Part shown: one piece after another, positions 17,175-24,964 of the stretch
Layout of the letters: each line of letters starts with the position of its first letter
How positions within the stretch are numbered: the first letter of the stretch is position 1
Origin: Terribacillus halophilus
Lineage (GTDB): Bacteria > Bacillota > Bacilli > Bacillales > Amphibacillaceae
DNA: 64,000 nt
Direction of reading: 5' to 3'
NCBI RefSeq assembly: GCF_900101385.1
Contig: NZ_FMZB01000001.1
Location: 248,001 to 312,000, forward strand
Program-made: the position numbers and the translations under genes
The notes under the pieces: model-generated
What the model was told of the DNA's origin: nothing
Databases searched by the model: none
Seen by the model: only the letters and a program-made list of their open reading frames with translations

Positions 17175-18365
17175 AGTTTGTGTGGACGGCTTGGTTGTGG
17201 CTGCCACGGCCGGGTTGGACGTATACATAGCATGTATCAGCTGTTCACTCGCATGTCCGTTCGAATATTGGTTCCATTGTTTCGAGAAAGCTTGCACCTT
17301 CTCCAATTGGAAGGCGTTCTTTTTGATCACTTTAATGATCGATTTCGTATCCCTGACCATAGGTCCTGGCAACGATTCAAGATATTCATCTGATACACCG
17401 CGTTTTTTCTGATAATCCTCCAAATCATATGTGAAGAAGATGATTGGACGATTGAGCAGTGCATACTCGAATGGTATCGAGGAATAATCGGTGATCAAGA
17501 TATCCGTCACTAGAAGAAGTGGATTGATATTCTTATAGTGTGTAACATCGATTACAAAGTTTGGATAGTAGTTTGCTAGATCCCAAGTAACAGCAGGGTG
17601 AAGGCGCAGGAACAATACATATTCCTGTCCCAGCTCCCGGTAAAGACGCTCGATATCAAGTTCGATTTTAGGCTTGGCCAGTTCATCATCCCGGTAAGTG
17701 GGAGCATATAGGATGACTTTGCGTTTCTTGATAATCGGGTACTGCTCGGCAATTTCTTTTTCGATTTTCACAATCTGACTGTCATCGAAGAAGAAATCCG
17801 TACGTGGCATACCAGTTCGCAGTATATGGGCATTGGTCAGGCCAAAGCTTTCCTGGAAAATGGATGCCATTTTTTCGGATCCAACCGTTACATACGAGAA
17901 ACGGCTGTATACTTGTTTGAATCTTTCTTGAGCTTTCGTGCTCCTTGTCTGGACAGAAGGGTCCATCAAGCCGAATTTCTTCATTGCTCCAGCAGCATGC
18001 CATAGCTGAATGCATGTAACATTCGGTTTGAAGTCCGTTACGGCAAGAAAACCGAAATAATTGTCTACCATCACGACGCGCGAAGTGGCCAGATGGTAAA
18101 TGCCTTTGATAAAGCCGCTTATATTCGTCATGGAAAAAGGTATGATCTCCGCATCCAGATCAGTGAAATCTTCCCGGCAGGAAGGAGTCTTCAATATGAC
18201 TATTTCTCCCGTATTCCATTTTTCAAGCGATTTAGCCGTATACAAAATATTATCCCCAAAAGAGGAAACCAAGGTGGTTTTGTTCTTTTGGGGAAACAGC
18301 TTGAAAAATATGAATAGCGTTTTGAAGAACGCTAGATAGAGAGAAATAGCAAATTCTCTAACCAT
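17166..18365 (-). CDS. tagB: CDP-glycerol:lipid-linked disaccharide glycerophosphotransferase (TagB-like)
   Basis: 399 residues, close to B. subtilis TagB (about 380). One N-terminal hydrophobic segment (8-24) may hold it at the membrane. The glyphos_transf domain shows LWHAAGAMKKFG with the catalytic His, GMPRTDFFFDD, LYAPTYRDD, FLRLHPAV and the second catalytic His region, then ILITDYSSIPFEYA and RPIIFFTYDLEDY. TagB adds the first glycerol phosphate to the ManNAc-GlcNAc linkage unit. It overlaps tagD by eight bases in a two-gene operon; unlike B. subtilis, where tagB pairs with tagA. The Thr/Ala-rich C-terminal tail is unusual. A TagF-like or decorating function is less likely given length. 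Confidence 0.85.
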   Translation of the reverse strand: MVREFAISLYLAFFKTLFIFFKLFPQKNKTTLVSSFGDNILYTAKSLEKWNTGEIVILKTPSCREDFTDLDAEIIPFSMTNISGFIKGIYHLATSRVVMVDNYFGFLAVTDFKPNVTCIQLWHAAGAMKKFGLMDPSVQTRSTKAQERFKQVYSRFSYVTVGSEKMASIFQESFGLTNAHILRTGMPRTDFFFDDSQIVKIEKEIAEQYPIIKKRKVILYAPTYRDDELAKPKIELDIERLYRELGQEYVLFLRLHPAVTWDLANYYPNFVIDVTHYKNINPLLLVTDILITDYSSIPFEYALLNRPIIFFTYDLEDYQKKRGVSDEYLESLPGPMVRDTKSIIKVIKKNAFQLEKVQAFSKQWNQYSNGHASEQLIHAMYTSNPAVAATTKPSTQTTR

Positions 18366-18756
18366 TATTCACTTCTAGAAGATCGTCTTTGATCTTAGAA
18401 GTGGAGATACCGACTGTACGTGGCAGGTAAACGACTTCACAATGTTCTTTCAAGAAGTCGAATTTGCCTTCCCAGTCACTGCCCATGACGAATACATCAA
18501 TATTATGGTCCACGACGTCGCGGACTTTTTGATCCCAGCTTTCTTCTGCGATGACTTCATCCACATAACGAATCGCTTCAAGGATCATTTTGCGGTTTTC
18601 AAAGCTGTGGTAAGACTTCTTGTCTTTTAGCTTATTGAACTCATCGGAAGAGATTGCCACGATAAGATAATCGCCCATTTCCTTCGCGCGGCGAAGTAAG
18701 TTCACATGGCCCCAGTGCAACAAATCAAATGTACCGTACGTAATTACTTTCTTCAT
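18358..18756 (-). CDS. tagD: Glycerol-3-phosphate cytidylyltransferase TagD
   Basis: 132 residues, family length. The nucleotidyltransferase signature GTFDLLHWGHVNLLRRAK carries HxGH, and DVFVMGSDWEGKFDF and RTVGISTSK form the CTP site. It makes CDP-glycerol from CTP and glycerol-3-phosphate for TagB and TagF. The usual RTEGIST has Val in place of Glu here, a change worth noting though Arg, Thr, Gly and Ser remain. It is first in the tagD-tagB operon, divergent from tagF across a region with three 11-bp-phased WalR/PhoP-type half-sites. Confidence 0.95.
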   Translation of the reverse strand: MKKVITYGTFDLLHWGHVNLLRRAKEMGDYLIVAISSDEFNKLKDKKSYHSFENRKMILEAIRYVDEVIAEESWDQKVRDVVDHNIDVFVMGSDWEGKFDFLKEHCEVVYLPRTVGISTSKIKDDLLEVNNG

Positions 18757-18830
18757 TGTTGTGCCTCATTTCCTTTTAGTTTTGGTTTTTCATATATAAA
18801 AGTTGTCTGCATCTTCATTGTCACAGTGTA

Positions 18831-18936
18831 ATTATAGTTCATAACATTTACACCTGATTAACATTATATTTACATTTTAATTAAATTTCAAGTCTGCTAT
18901 GATAATAGAATGCAAATATATGCTAGTTTTGTCGAA
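18831..18936. promoter_or_regulatory. Divergent tagD/tagF control region: triple 11-bp box and Spo0A box
   Basis: The 382-base gap 18757-19138 holds no convincing gene. TTTACA (18847), TTAACA (18858) and TTTACA (18869) repeat at exactly 11 bp; on the tagD strand they read TGTAAA/TGTTAA/TGTAAA. A TATAAT for tagD lies at 18836-18831 (minus). For tagF, TATGATAAT at 18898-18906 is a candidate -10, followed after 23-26 bases by TGTCGAA (18930-18936) inside TTTTGTCGAAAA, a near-ideal 0A box. The remaining ~200 bases would be a long AT-rich leader. B. subtilis tag genes are known PhoP and WalR targets. Confidence 0.6.
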
Positions 18937-19138
18937 AACGCATACATTTTCACTTGGATTTCCTGTATTTGGCTGAAAATGAATAAATGGCTAAGGATGA
19001 AACATGCTAATGAAGAGCAAAAAAATCCATTTAAAATACGAAGTATGTGTAAAGAACTTTACAAATGCATTGTTGAATTACCTACATATGAAATTTATAA
19101 TAAGGAATGGATTTGTAAGTTGAGAGGAGAAGTACTGC

Positions 19139-21265
19139 ATGGAAAACATCAGCCTTCGAAATAGGAGAGCCATATCGGTTCGGATTGATGCGGGGATTTT
19201 CTATATGGAGATTCCGATCAAAGCCTCCTATATCGCTGATTATGAGACATATCGATTCTTATTGATGAATCGTTATACAAATGAAGAAATTTACCTGACT
19301 TTTGAAGAAGACCATAGTGTGGATGAATATACGATTTGTAAAGTGACACTGGATCCGTCTGAACATACACAAATGCTGACAGATGGAGTCATGTGGGATT
19401 TGTATGTGGCACGGGAAAATGAAGGGGAGACCAAGCGGGCACGAATCTCCAACCCGCCGGAGCATCTGCAGTATCATTCCTATTTCATACCAGGAACGGA
19501 CAAGGTATTTTACCCGTACCGTACCGGGAAAGGGAATGTATCTTTCCGGGTGAATGATTATGTGTTCTTTGCCAATCTGGAAGAAGTACATTTGAAGAAA
19601 CAAGGTTTACTTCATTTTTCAGGTTCCATTAACTATGCTCCGCTTTATCAAAATGATCGATACAAACTGGAAGAATTAAAATTGATTGTGACAAATAACC
19701 TGGATGAAGAAGAAGAGCAGGTCTTTCCGCTTCAATTCAAAGAACGCGAAGATTTAGCAGATAAATATGAAGGCAATGAGCTGCTTCGTCAATCTGGATT
19801 TGAAGGGGAACTCGATATAATCCCGCACATTGATATGGATGAGAAGAAGTTTCTCAAGTTTTATGTGGAACTTACTTATTCAATAGATGGAAAGAGACAG
19901 ACAATCCGCAGTATCCGGATGCGTCATCTGAAGAGGGATCCAGCACTTCCTACATCTGTGAAAACGACTATAAACGGCAAGAAATTCAAGATGACGGCAA
20001 GACTGACGAAGAAATCGAAATATCTGTCCATCCAGACGTCGGAGTATTTCTTTATTCGGGATAGCGTATCACGTGTAAAGCGGAAATGGGTAAACATCCG
20101 CCGGGGGAAATTCCTCAAAAACAGCTACAAGCAAGTATTCAAGCTATTCGGGGCTATCCTGCCTGTCGATAAGAAACTGATGGTCTTCGAAAGTTTTCTC
20201 GGCAAGCAGTATAGTGATAACCCAAGGGCGATTTATGAATACATGCGGGAACATCATCCGGAGTACAAGATGTACTGGAGCTCCGACCGCCGTGCAGTGC
20301 CTTACTTTGAAACAAAAGATGTGCCATACGTGCGCAGGTTCTCGATCCGTTGGTTATTCCTGATGACAAGGGCTCGTTATTGGGTATCCAATAGCCGGCT
20401 GCCGCTATGGATTCCAAAACCAAATCATACGATTTACTTGCAAACATGGCATGGCACGCCGCTGAAACGACTTGCTGCGGATATGGACGAGGTGCATATG
20501 CCGGGAACAAATACGGAGGCATATAAGCGAAACTTCTTATTCGAAGCATCTAAATGGGATTATCTTGTTTCACCGAATGCCTATTCCAGTGAAATTTTCG
20601 CCCGAGCTTTCGGCTTTGACAAGGACATGCTTGAAACAGGATACCCGCGAAACGATTTTCTTTATACACATAATAAGCCAGAGAACATCGATGCGCTGAA
20701 AAAGAGCTGTGGGCTGTCAGAGGAGAAGAAGATCATTCTGTACGCGCCGACATGGCGGGATAATCAGTTCTATCAAAAAGGAAAGTACAAATTCGATTTG
20801 GAGCTGGATTTGGATCGTATGCGTCAGGAATTGGGGGACGAATATATTGTCGTCCTGCGACTGCATTATCTTGTGGCTGAGAATCTGGATCTTTCCAGTT
20901 ATGAAGGATTTGCATATGACTTCTCCAAACATGAAGATATCCGGGAGCTTTACTTAATGGCGGATATGCTGATTACAGATTATTCTTCCGTATTCTTCGA
21001 CTATGCCAACCTGCGTCGTCCGATGATGTTCTTCGTGTACGATTTGGATGATTATCGAGATAACCTCCGCGGTTTCTACTTTGATTTCGAACAGACAGCG
21101 CCAGGGCCTTTGTTCAAACGAACAGAGCAGATCATCCAGGAAGTGAAACGGATTGATCAAGAAGGCTACCAGCCAGATGAGCGGTTTGAAGCGTTTTATA
21201 ACCGATTCTGTTACTTGGAGGATGGAAGAGCTTCCGAGCGCGTTGTGAAACAAGTGATTAAATAA
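19139..21265 (+). CDS. tagF: CDP-glycerol poly(glycerophosphate) glycerophosphotransferase (TagF-like polymerase)
   Basis: 708 residues, close to TagF (about 746). GAGGAG precedes the ATG. The N-terminal ~330 residues form a beta-rich region with no motif I recognise, as in TagF. The C-terminal domain (about 360-708) has LMVFESFLGKQYSDNP, LQTWHGTPLKRL with the catalytic His, TGYPRNDFLY, LYAPTWRDN, VVLRLHYLV, LITDYSSVFFDYANL and RPMMFFVYDLDDY. It would extend the primed linkage unit into poly(glycerol phosphate) at the cytoplasmic membrane face. RLHYL replaces the common RxHP second-histidine context. It is monocistronic with a strong terminator. A ribitol-type polymerase is less likely because no CDP-ribitol genes are nearby. 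Confidence 0.85.
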   Translation: MENISLRNRRAISVRIDAGIFYMEIPIKASYIADYETYRFLLMNRYTNEEIYLTFEEDHSVDEYTICKVTLDPSEHTQMLTDGVMWDLYVARENEGETKRARISNPPEHLQYHSYFIPGTDKVFYPYRTGKGNVSFRVNDYVFFANLEEVHLKKQGLLHFSGSINYAPLYQNDRYKLEELKLIVTNNLDEEEEQVFPLQFKEREDLADKYEGNELLRQSGFEGELDIIPHIDMDEKKFLKFYVELTYSIDGKRQTIRSIRMRHLKRDPALPTSVKTTINGKKFKMTARLTKKSKYLSIQTSEYFFIRDSVSRVKRKWVNIRRGKFLKNSYKQVFKLFGAILPVDKKLMVFESFLGKQYSDNPRAIYEYMREHHPEYKMYWSSDRRAVPYFETKDVPYVRRFSIRWLFLMTRARYWVSNSRLPLWIPKPNHTIYLQTWHGTPLKRLAADMDEVHMPGTNTEAYKRNFLFEASKWDYLVSPNAYSSEIFARAFGFDKDMLETGYPRNDFLYTHNKPENIDALKKSCGLSEEKKIILYAPTWRDNQFYQKGKYKFDLELDLDRMRQELGDEYIVVLRLHYLVAENLDLSSYEGFAYDFSKHEDIRELYLMADMLITDYSSVFFDYANLRRPMMFFVYDLDDYRDNLRGFYFDFEQTAPGPLFKRTEQIIQEVKRIDQEGYQPDERFEAFYNRFCYLEDGRASERVVKQVIK

Positions 21266-21268
21266 GAT

Positions 21269-21299
21269 GAACCACCGTCAAATATGGCGGTGGTTTTTT
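21269..21299 (+). terminator. tagF terminator
   Basis: AACCACCG/CGGTGGTT stem with a T run five bases after the stop codon region. Confidence 0.85.
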
Positions 21300-21369
21300 G
21301 ATATTTTATTTAGGGTTACCTTCTTTTTCAATAAAATGGTAAAAGTTGAATCAATAGAACTATTTTTAA

Positions 21370-21448
21370 TGTAAATAAAGCATTAATTTAATATTAGATT
21401 GTAAAGTTTTGTTTAGTTTTGTAGAATTATAGATAAATAGGTAAATAG
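21370..21448 (+). promoter_or_regulatory. Leader of the glucosaminidase gene with TGTAAA-type repeats
   Basis: The 309-base gap 21266-21574 is very AT-rich. TGTAAA (21400), TGTTTA (21410) and TGTAGA (21420) repeat at 10 bp rather than 11, with a further TGTAAA at 21370. TATAGAT or TAAATA downstream could be the -10. No ORF is convincing; the gene start has AGGAGGGTG. Confidence 0.4.
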
Positions 21449-21574
21449 TTGCCTATTACATACCATTGTTACCTATTCCTAGTCAAAACGAAGGAGTGGT
21501 ATATGAGGTAATTGTTACATAAACCACAATGCAATGGCGTTGAACATTGAAAACTGAATATTTAGGAGGGTGAA

Positions 21575-24500
21575 ATGAAAAAATTCACGTATGTACTCAT
21601 CTTTTTGCTTCTATTCAGCTTAGTATCTCCAGTAAGGTATGTTTCTGCGGAAGAGACGATAAAGTCAGATCAGCAGACAGAAGCTGCCCAGCAAACGAAT
21701 GAGACACAGACAGAATTGCCGGAAACCGTTGCACCAGAAGAAGAAACAGGAACTGTCGATGAGACAGAGGGTACAGGAACTGCTCCTGTTGAAGATTCTC
21801 AAGCTACCGATGAAAGCGTTACAGCTGACAACGAGAATCAGGTGACAGAGGATGATGCAGATACTGAAAAGCAGGATGAAGCAAAAGCAGATGCTCAAGA
21901 AGAAGCCAAAGCCCAAGAGGAAGAGGTGGATTCTCAAAGCGAAGAGCAGACAATGCGCGCTGCAGCAGTCCAACAAGCTGCCCCTGTGGAAAGTTCGGCT
22001 GATTTGATGGGTCATTTGCGCTCCAATGCGGTGATTTATCCGGAACTTACCGATACGAGTAAGTCTACAGGAGCTGTCGCTGGCGGCTATACTGATACTG
22101 TATACTACATCAAGAAACAAGCAAAGTGGAATGATGAAACATATTATCTCATCAGTAAACAGGCAAGCAGCACATCAGGTGTTGTTGGTTGGGTAAAAGC
22201 TTCTGAAATGAGCACCCATACACATGAGACTGTGAACAGCAACCAGCAAACATTTGTGATCAGCGGAAATGGGAACGCCTATAGCAAGCCTTGGGGTGGA
22301 TCGAAGGATCTTATCTATACGCTTAGCGAGTACAAAGGGCAGAAGTTCCAAGTGACCGCCGAAGAAAAAGTCGGCAGCAACACTTGGTATAAAGGTACCC
22401 TCGCTGGTAAAACTGTCTATATTCATTCCGCATATGTGGATGAATATGAGCCGGTTAAGATCGAAGAAGAGCAAAAAACGAGCCTGCTTGGTCATTTGAA
22501 AAGCAGAGCGGTCATCTATCCTGATATCAATGACCCTTCTTCCGCCATCGAAGCTGTAGCTGGTGGTTACACAAGTGCCGTCTACTACATCAAGAAGCAG
22601 GCGAAGATAAATGGAGAGCTGCACTACTTGATCAGCAAGGAACCAAGTGCAACCAACGGCGTTGTCGGTTGGGTGAAGTCGTCTGATATGTCTACTCACA
22701 CGCATACGACAATTGATAAGAGCAAGAAGACTTTCACTATCAAAGGAACAGGTCAAGCCTTCACAAAGGCTTGGGGCGGATCAAAGGATCTGGTTTATAA
22801 CCTGAGCAGCATGGAAGGTAAGACTTTCTATGTGAATTTGACAGAGACTGTCGGCAGCAATACGTGGTACCGCGGTATGCTGGATGGTAAGCAAGTGTTC
22901 ATTCACTCTGCTTATGTGACAGCTTATGAGCCGAAAATAACGGAGCAGAGCACAAGCAAATTGGGTCATCTGCATGGTGATGCGGTGATTTACCCTGATT
23001 TGAAAAACCCTGCCTCCACCCTTTCAGCAGTAAATGACGGTTACACAGATGCTGTTTATTACATCAAGAAGCAAGCGACCCTTTCAGGTGAGCTTTATTA
23101 TTTGATCAGCAAGGAACCGAGCGCAACGAACGGTGTAGTCGGCTGGGTGAAAGCATCTCAGTTGTCTACGCATGATCATAAGACGATCAGCAAAGAAAAG
23201 AAAACATTCCTTGTAAAAGGTTCTGGTCAGGCTTTTGCCAAAGCTTGGGGAGGATCGAAGGATCTAGTTTATAATCTATCAGACTATAAGGATCAAGTTT
23301 TTCAAGTGGATCTGACAGAGACAGTCGGTAACAATACGTGGTACCGCGGTATGCTGAATGGCAAGAAAGTATTCATCCACAGTGCATATGTCCAGCAAGT
23401 GAATGAGACGAAAATAAGCCGTCTCGGCCACTTGAAAGCAGATGCCATAGTATATGACAGCTGGGCGGATGCATCTGGCAGAAACGCCACGGATGCAGGC
23501 TTGACGGATGCTGTCTACTACATCAAAGCACAAGTGCAAGTGCATGGTGTGACGTATTACAAGATAAGCAAAGAACCGAGCAGCACAAGCGGTGTCGTCG
23601 GCTGGGTGAAATCCACGGAGATGTCGTCGCATGAACATACCACAATCGATAAGACTGCCAAGACATTCTATGCGAATGGGAACGGCAGCTCCTATGCAAA
23701 AGCATGGGGCGGATCGAAAGATTTGGTTGAAAGTGACATGTCCAAATATGAAGGAAGCCAATTCCGTGTCAACCTGACGGAAAAAGTCGGCAATAACATC
23801 TGGTACCGCGGTGTATTGGATGGAAAGACAATGTGGCTGCATGAAGCATATGTAGTCGAAAGCTATGACAAGGAAACACAATACGATCTGACGCTGGAGG
23901 AAGCTGTAGCGATTCAAAGAACTACAAATCCTGCTCCGCAAACAGACAGCGAATACAAGACATATGTATCCGCCGAGTACATCAATAGTAATAACCAAGT
24001 GACAGCAGACCTTCTGAATGTCCGCGGAGGTCCTAGCACCAGCTATTGGGTTGTCGGAACTTTGTCCAAAGGGGCGAAAGTCACCATTCTTGGTCAAACA
24101 GGCAAATGGTACCAAATCGAATTCACGAATTCCCGTCAATGGGTGAATGCAAGCCCATCTGACATTCAATACTACTTGGATCCGAACAACTTCATCAATG
24201 ATGAAAAGCAGCGTTTCCAATTCCTTGATCTGACGAGAGCAAGTGATGCGGATGCAGCGACATTGAATAAGTACCTGAAAGGCAAAGGTACGCTTGAAGG
24301 GCAAGGCCAAGCATTCATCGATGCTGCCAAGTTATACGGTATCAATGACGTATACCTGGTGTCCCATGCCACGCTTGAGACAGGCAATGGTACTTCTACG
24401 CTGGCTCAAGGAGTAAAGTATAACGGTACGACTGTTTATAACATGTATGGCGTCGGCGCTTATGACTCCTGTCCGATTGATTGCGGAGCAAAGCGTGCAT

Positions 24501-24757
24501 ATGATGAAGGATGGACAACTCCGTATCTTGCGATTGTCGGAGGAGCGCAGTATATCGGAGATGGCTACATCAATTCAGGTCAAAACACATTGTACAAAAT
24601 GCGTTGGAATCCGGAAGCGATGGATAAAACCGGTACATTCGGCAAGCAATATGCTACCGACATCGGCTGGGCCTCCAAACAAGTTTCTACTATGTACAAT
24701 TTGTATCAAAATCTAGGTATTTATACCTTGTATCTTGATATCCCAAATTATCGTTAA
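21575..24757 (+). CDS. Autolysin: endo-beta-N-acetylglucosaminidase with four double GW modules
   Basis: 1060 residues. Signal peptide about 1-25 (cleavage near VSA-EE). An acidic Glu/Thr/Gln linker fills 26-140. Four copies of a ~150-residue double GW module follow (about 143-765), each starting with GHL and containing GVVGWVK and then W(Y/I)xG...IHSAYV-type segments; GW modules bind lipoteichoic or wall teichoic acids. A bacterial SH3 (about 805-865, LLNVRGGPS) precedes a glucosaminidase domain (about 885-1060) with SHATLETGNGTSTLA, where the Glu is the likely catalytic residue. The catalytic domain is C-terminal. It resembles the glucosaminidase half of staphylococcal Atl and is adjacent to a matching amidase. 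It should cut glycan strands during growth and separation. Confidence 0.92.
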   Translation: MKKFTYVLIFLLLFSLVSPVRYVSAEETIKSDQQTEAAQQTNETQTELPETVAPEEETGTVDETEGTGTAPVEDSQATDESVTADNENQVTEDDADTEKQDEAKADAQEEAKAQEEEVDSQSEEQTMRAAAVQQAAPVESSADLMGHLRSNAVIYPELTDTSKSTGAVAGGYTDTVYYIKKQAKWNDETYYLISKQASSTSGVVGWVKASEMSTHTHETVNSNQQTFVISGNGNAYSKPWGGSKDLIYTLSEYKGQKFQVTAEEKVGSNTWYKGTLAGKTVYIHSAYVDEYEPVKIEEEQKTSLLGHLKSRAVIYPDINDPSSAIEAVAGGYTSAVYYIKKQAKINGELHYLISKEPSATNGVVGWVKSSDMSTHTHTTIDKSKKTFTIKGTGQAFTKAWGGSKDLVYNLSSMEGKTFYVNLTETVGSNTWYRGMLDGKQVFIHSAYVTAYEPKITEQSTSKLGHLHGDAVIYPDLKNPASTLSAVNDGYTDAVYYIKKQATLSGELYYLISKEPSATNGVVGWVKASQLSTHDHKTISKEKKTFLVKGSGQAFAKAWGGSKDLVYNLSDYKDQVFQVDLTETVGNNTWYRGMLNGKKVFIHSAYVQQVNETKISRLGHLKADAIVYDSWADASGRNATDAGLTDAVYYIKAQVQVHGVTYYKISKEPSSTSGVVGWVKSTEMSSHEHTTIDKTAKTFYANGNGSSYAKAWGGSKDLVESDMSKYEGSQFRVNLTEKVGNNIWYRGVLDGKTMWLHEAYVVESYDKETQYDLTLEEAVAIQRTTNPAPQTDSEYKTYVSAEYINSNNQVTADLLNVRGGPSTSYWVVGTLSKGAKVTILGQTGKWYQIEFTNSRQWVNASPSDIQYYLDPNNFINDEKQRFQFLDLTRASDADAATLNKYLKGKGTLEGQGQAFIDAAKLYGINDVYLVSHATLETGNGTSTLAQGVKYNGTTVYNMYGVGAYDSCPIDCGAKRAYDEGWTTPYLAIVGGAQYIGDGYINSGQNTLYKMRWNPEAMDKTGTFGKQYATDIGWASKQVSTMYNLYQNLGIYTLYLDIPNYR

Positions 24758-24760
24758 AAC

Positions 24761-24800
24761 AAAAAAGCACATTATCCAAGATGGATAATGTGCTTTTTTT
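24761..24800 (+). terminator. Glucosaminidase terminator
   Basis: Perfect 17-bp stem AAAAAAGCACATTATCC with its complement, five-base loop, long T run. Confidence 0.95.
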
Positions 24801-24818
24801 GTTAATTTGATTTCAAAT

Positions 24819-24843
24819 TGTAAATTTTTTGTCGATATATTAT
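24819..24843 (+). promoter_or_regulatory. WalR-type box before the amidase
   Basis: TGTAAA (24819) and TGTCGA (24830) are 11 bp apart; TATTAT (24838-24843) is a candidate -10. The second half-site has one mismatch from TGTWAH. Confidence 0.4.
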
Positions 24844-24964
24844 AGGGAAAAGGTTTTAGCAATAATTTTACATCATTTACTTCCTAATCCAAAATGGCCA
24901 TAAAGGAGGCAGGCAGAGGACTGGCCGCTATTACCATTTTCAAATACGGGAACAGAGGGCAGAC

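Noticed and set aside
18910-19164. 84-residue ORF in the tagD-tagF gap
   Set aside because: Starts within the promoter/Spo0A box region, lacks a ribosome site, overlaps the tagF start and has no recognisable family features.
23279-24310. 343-residue minus-strand ORF opposite the glucosaminidase
   Set aside because: Antisense to repeated GW modules; repeats itself with the same period and has no family features.
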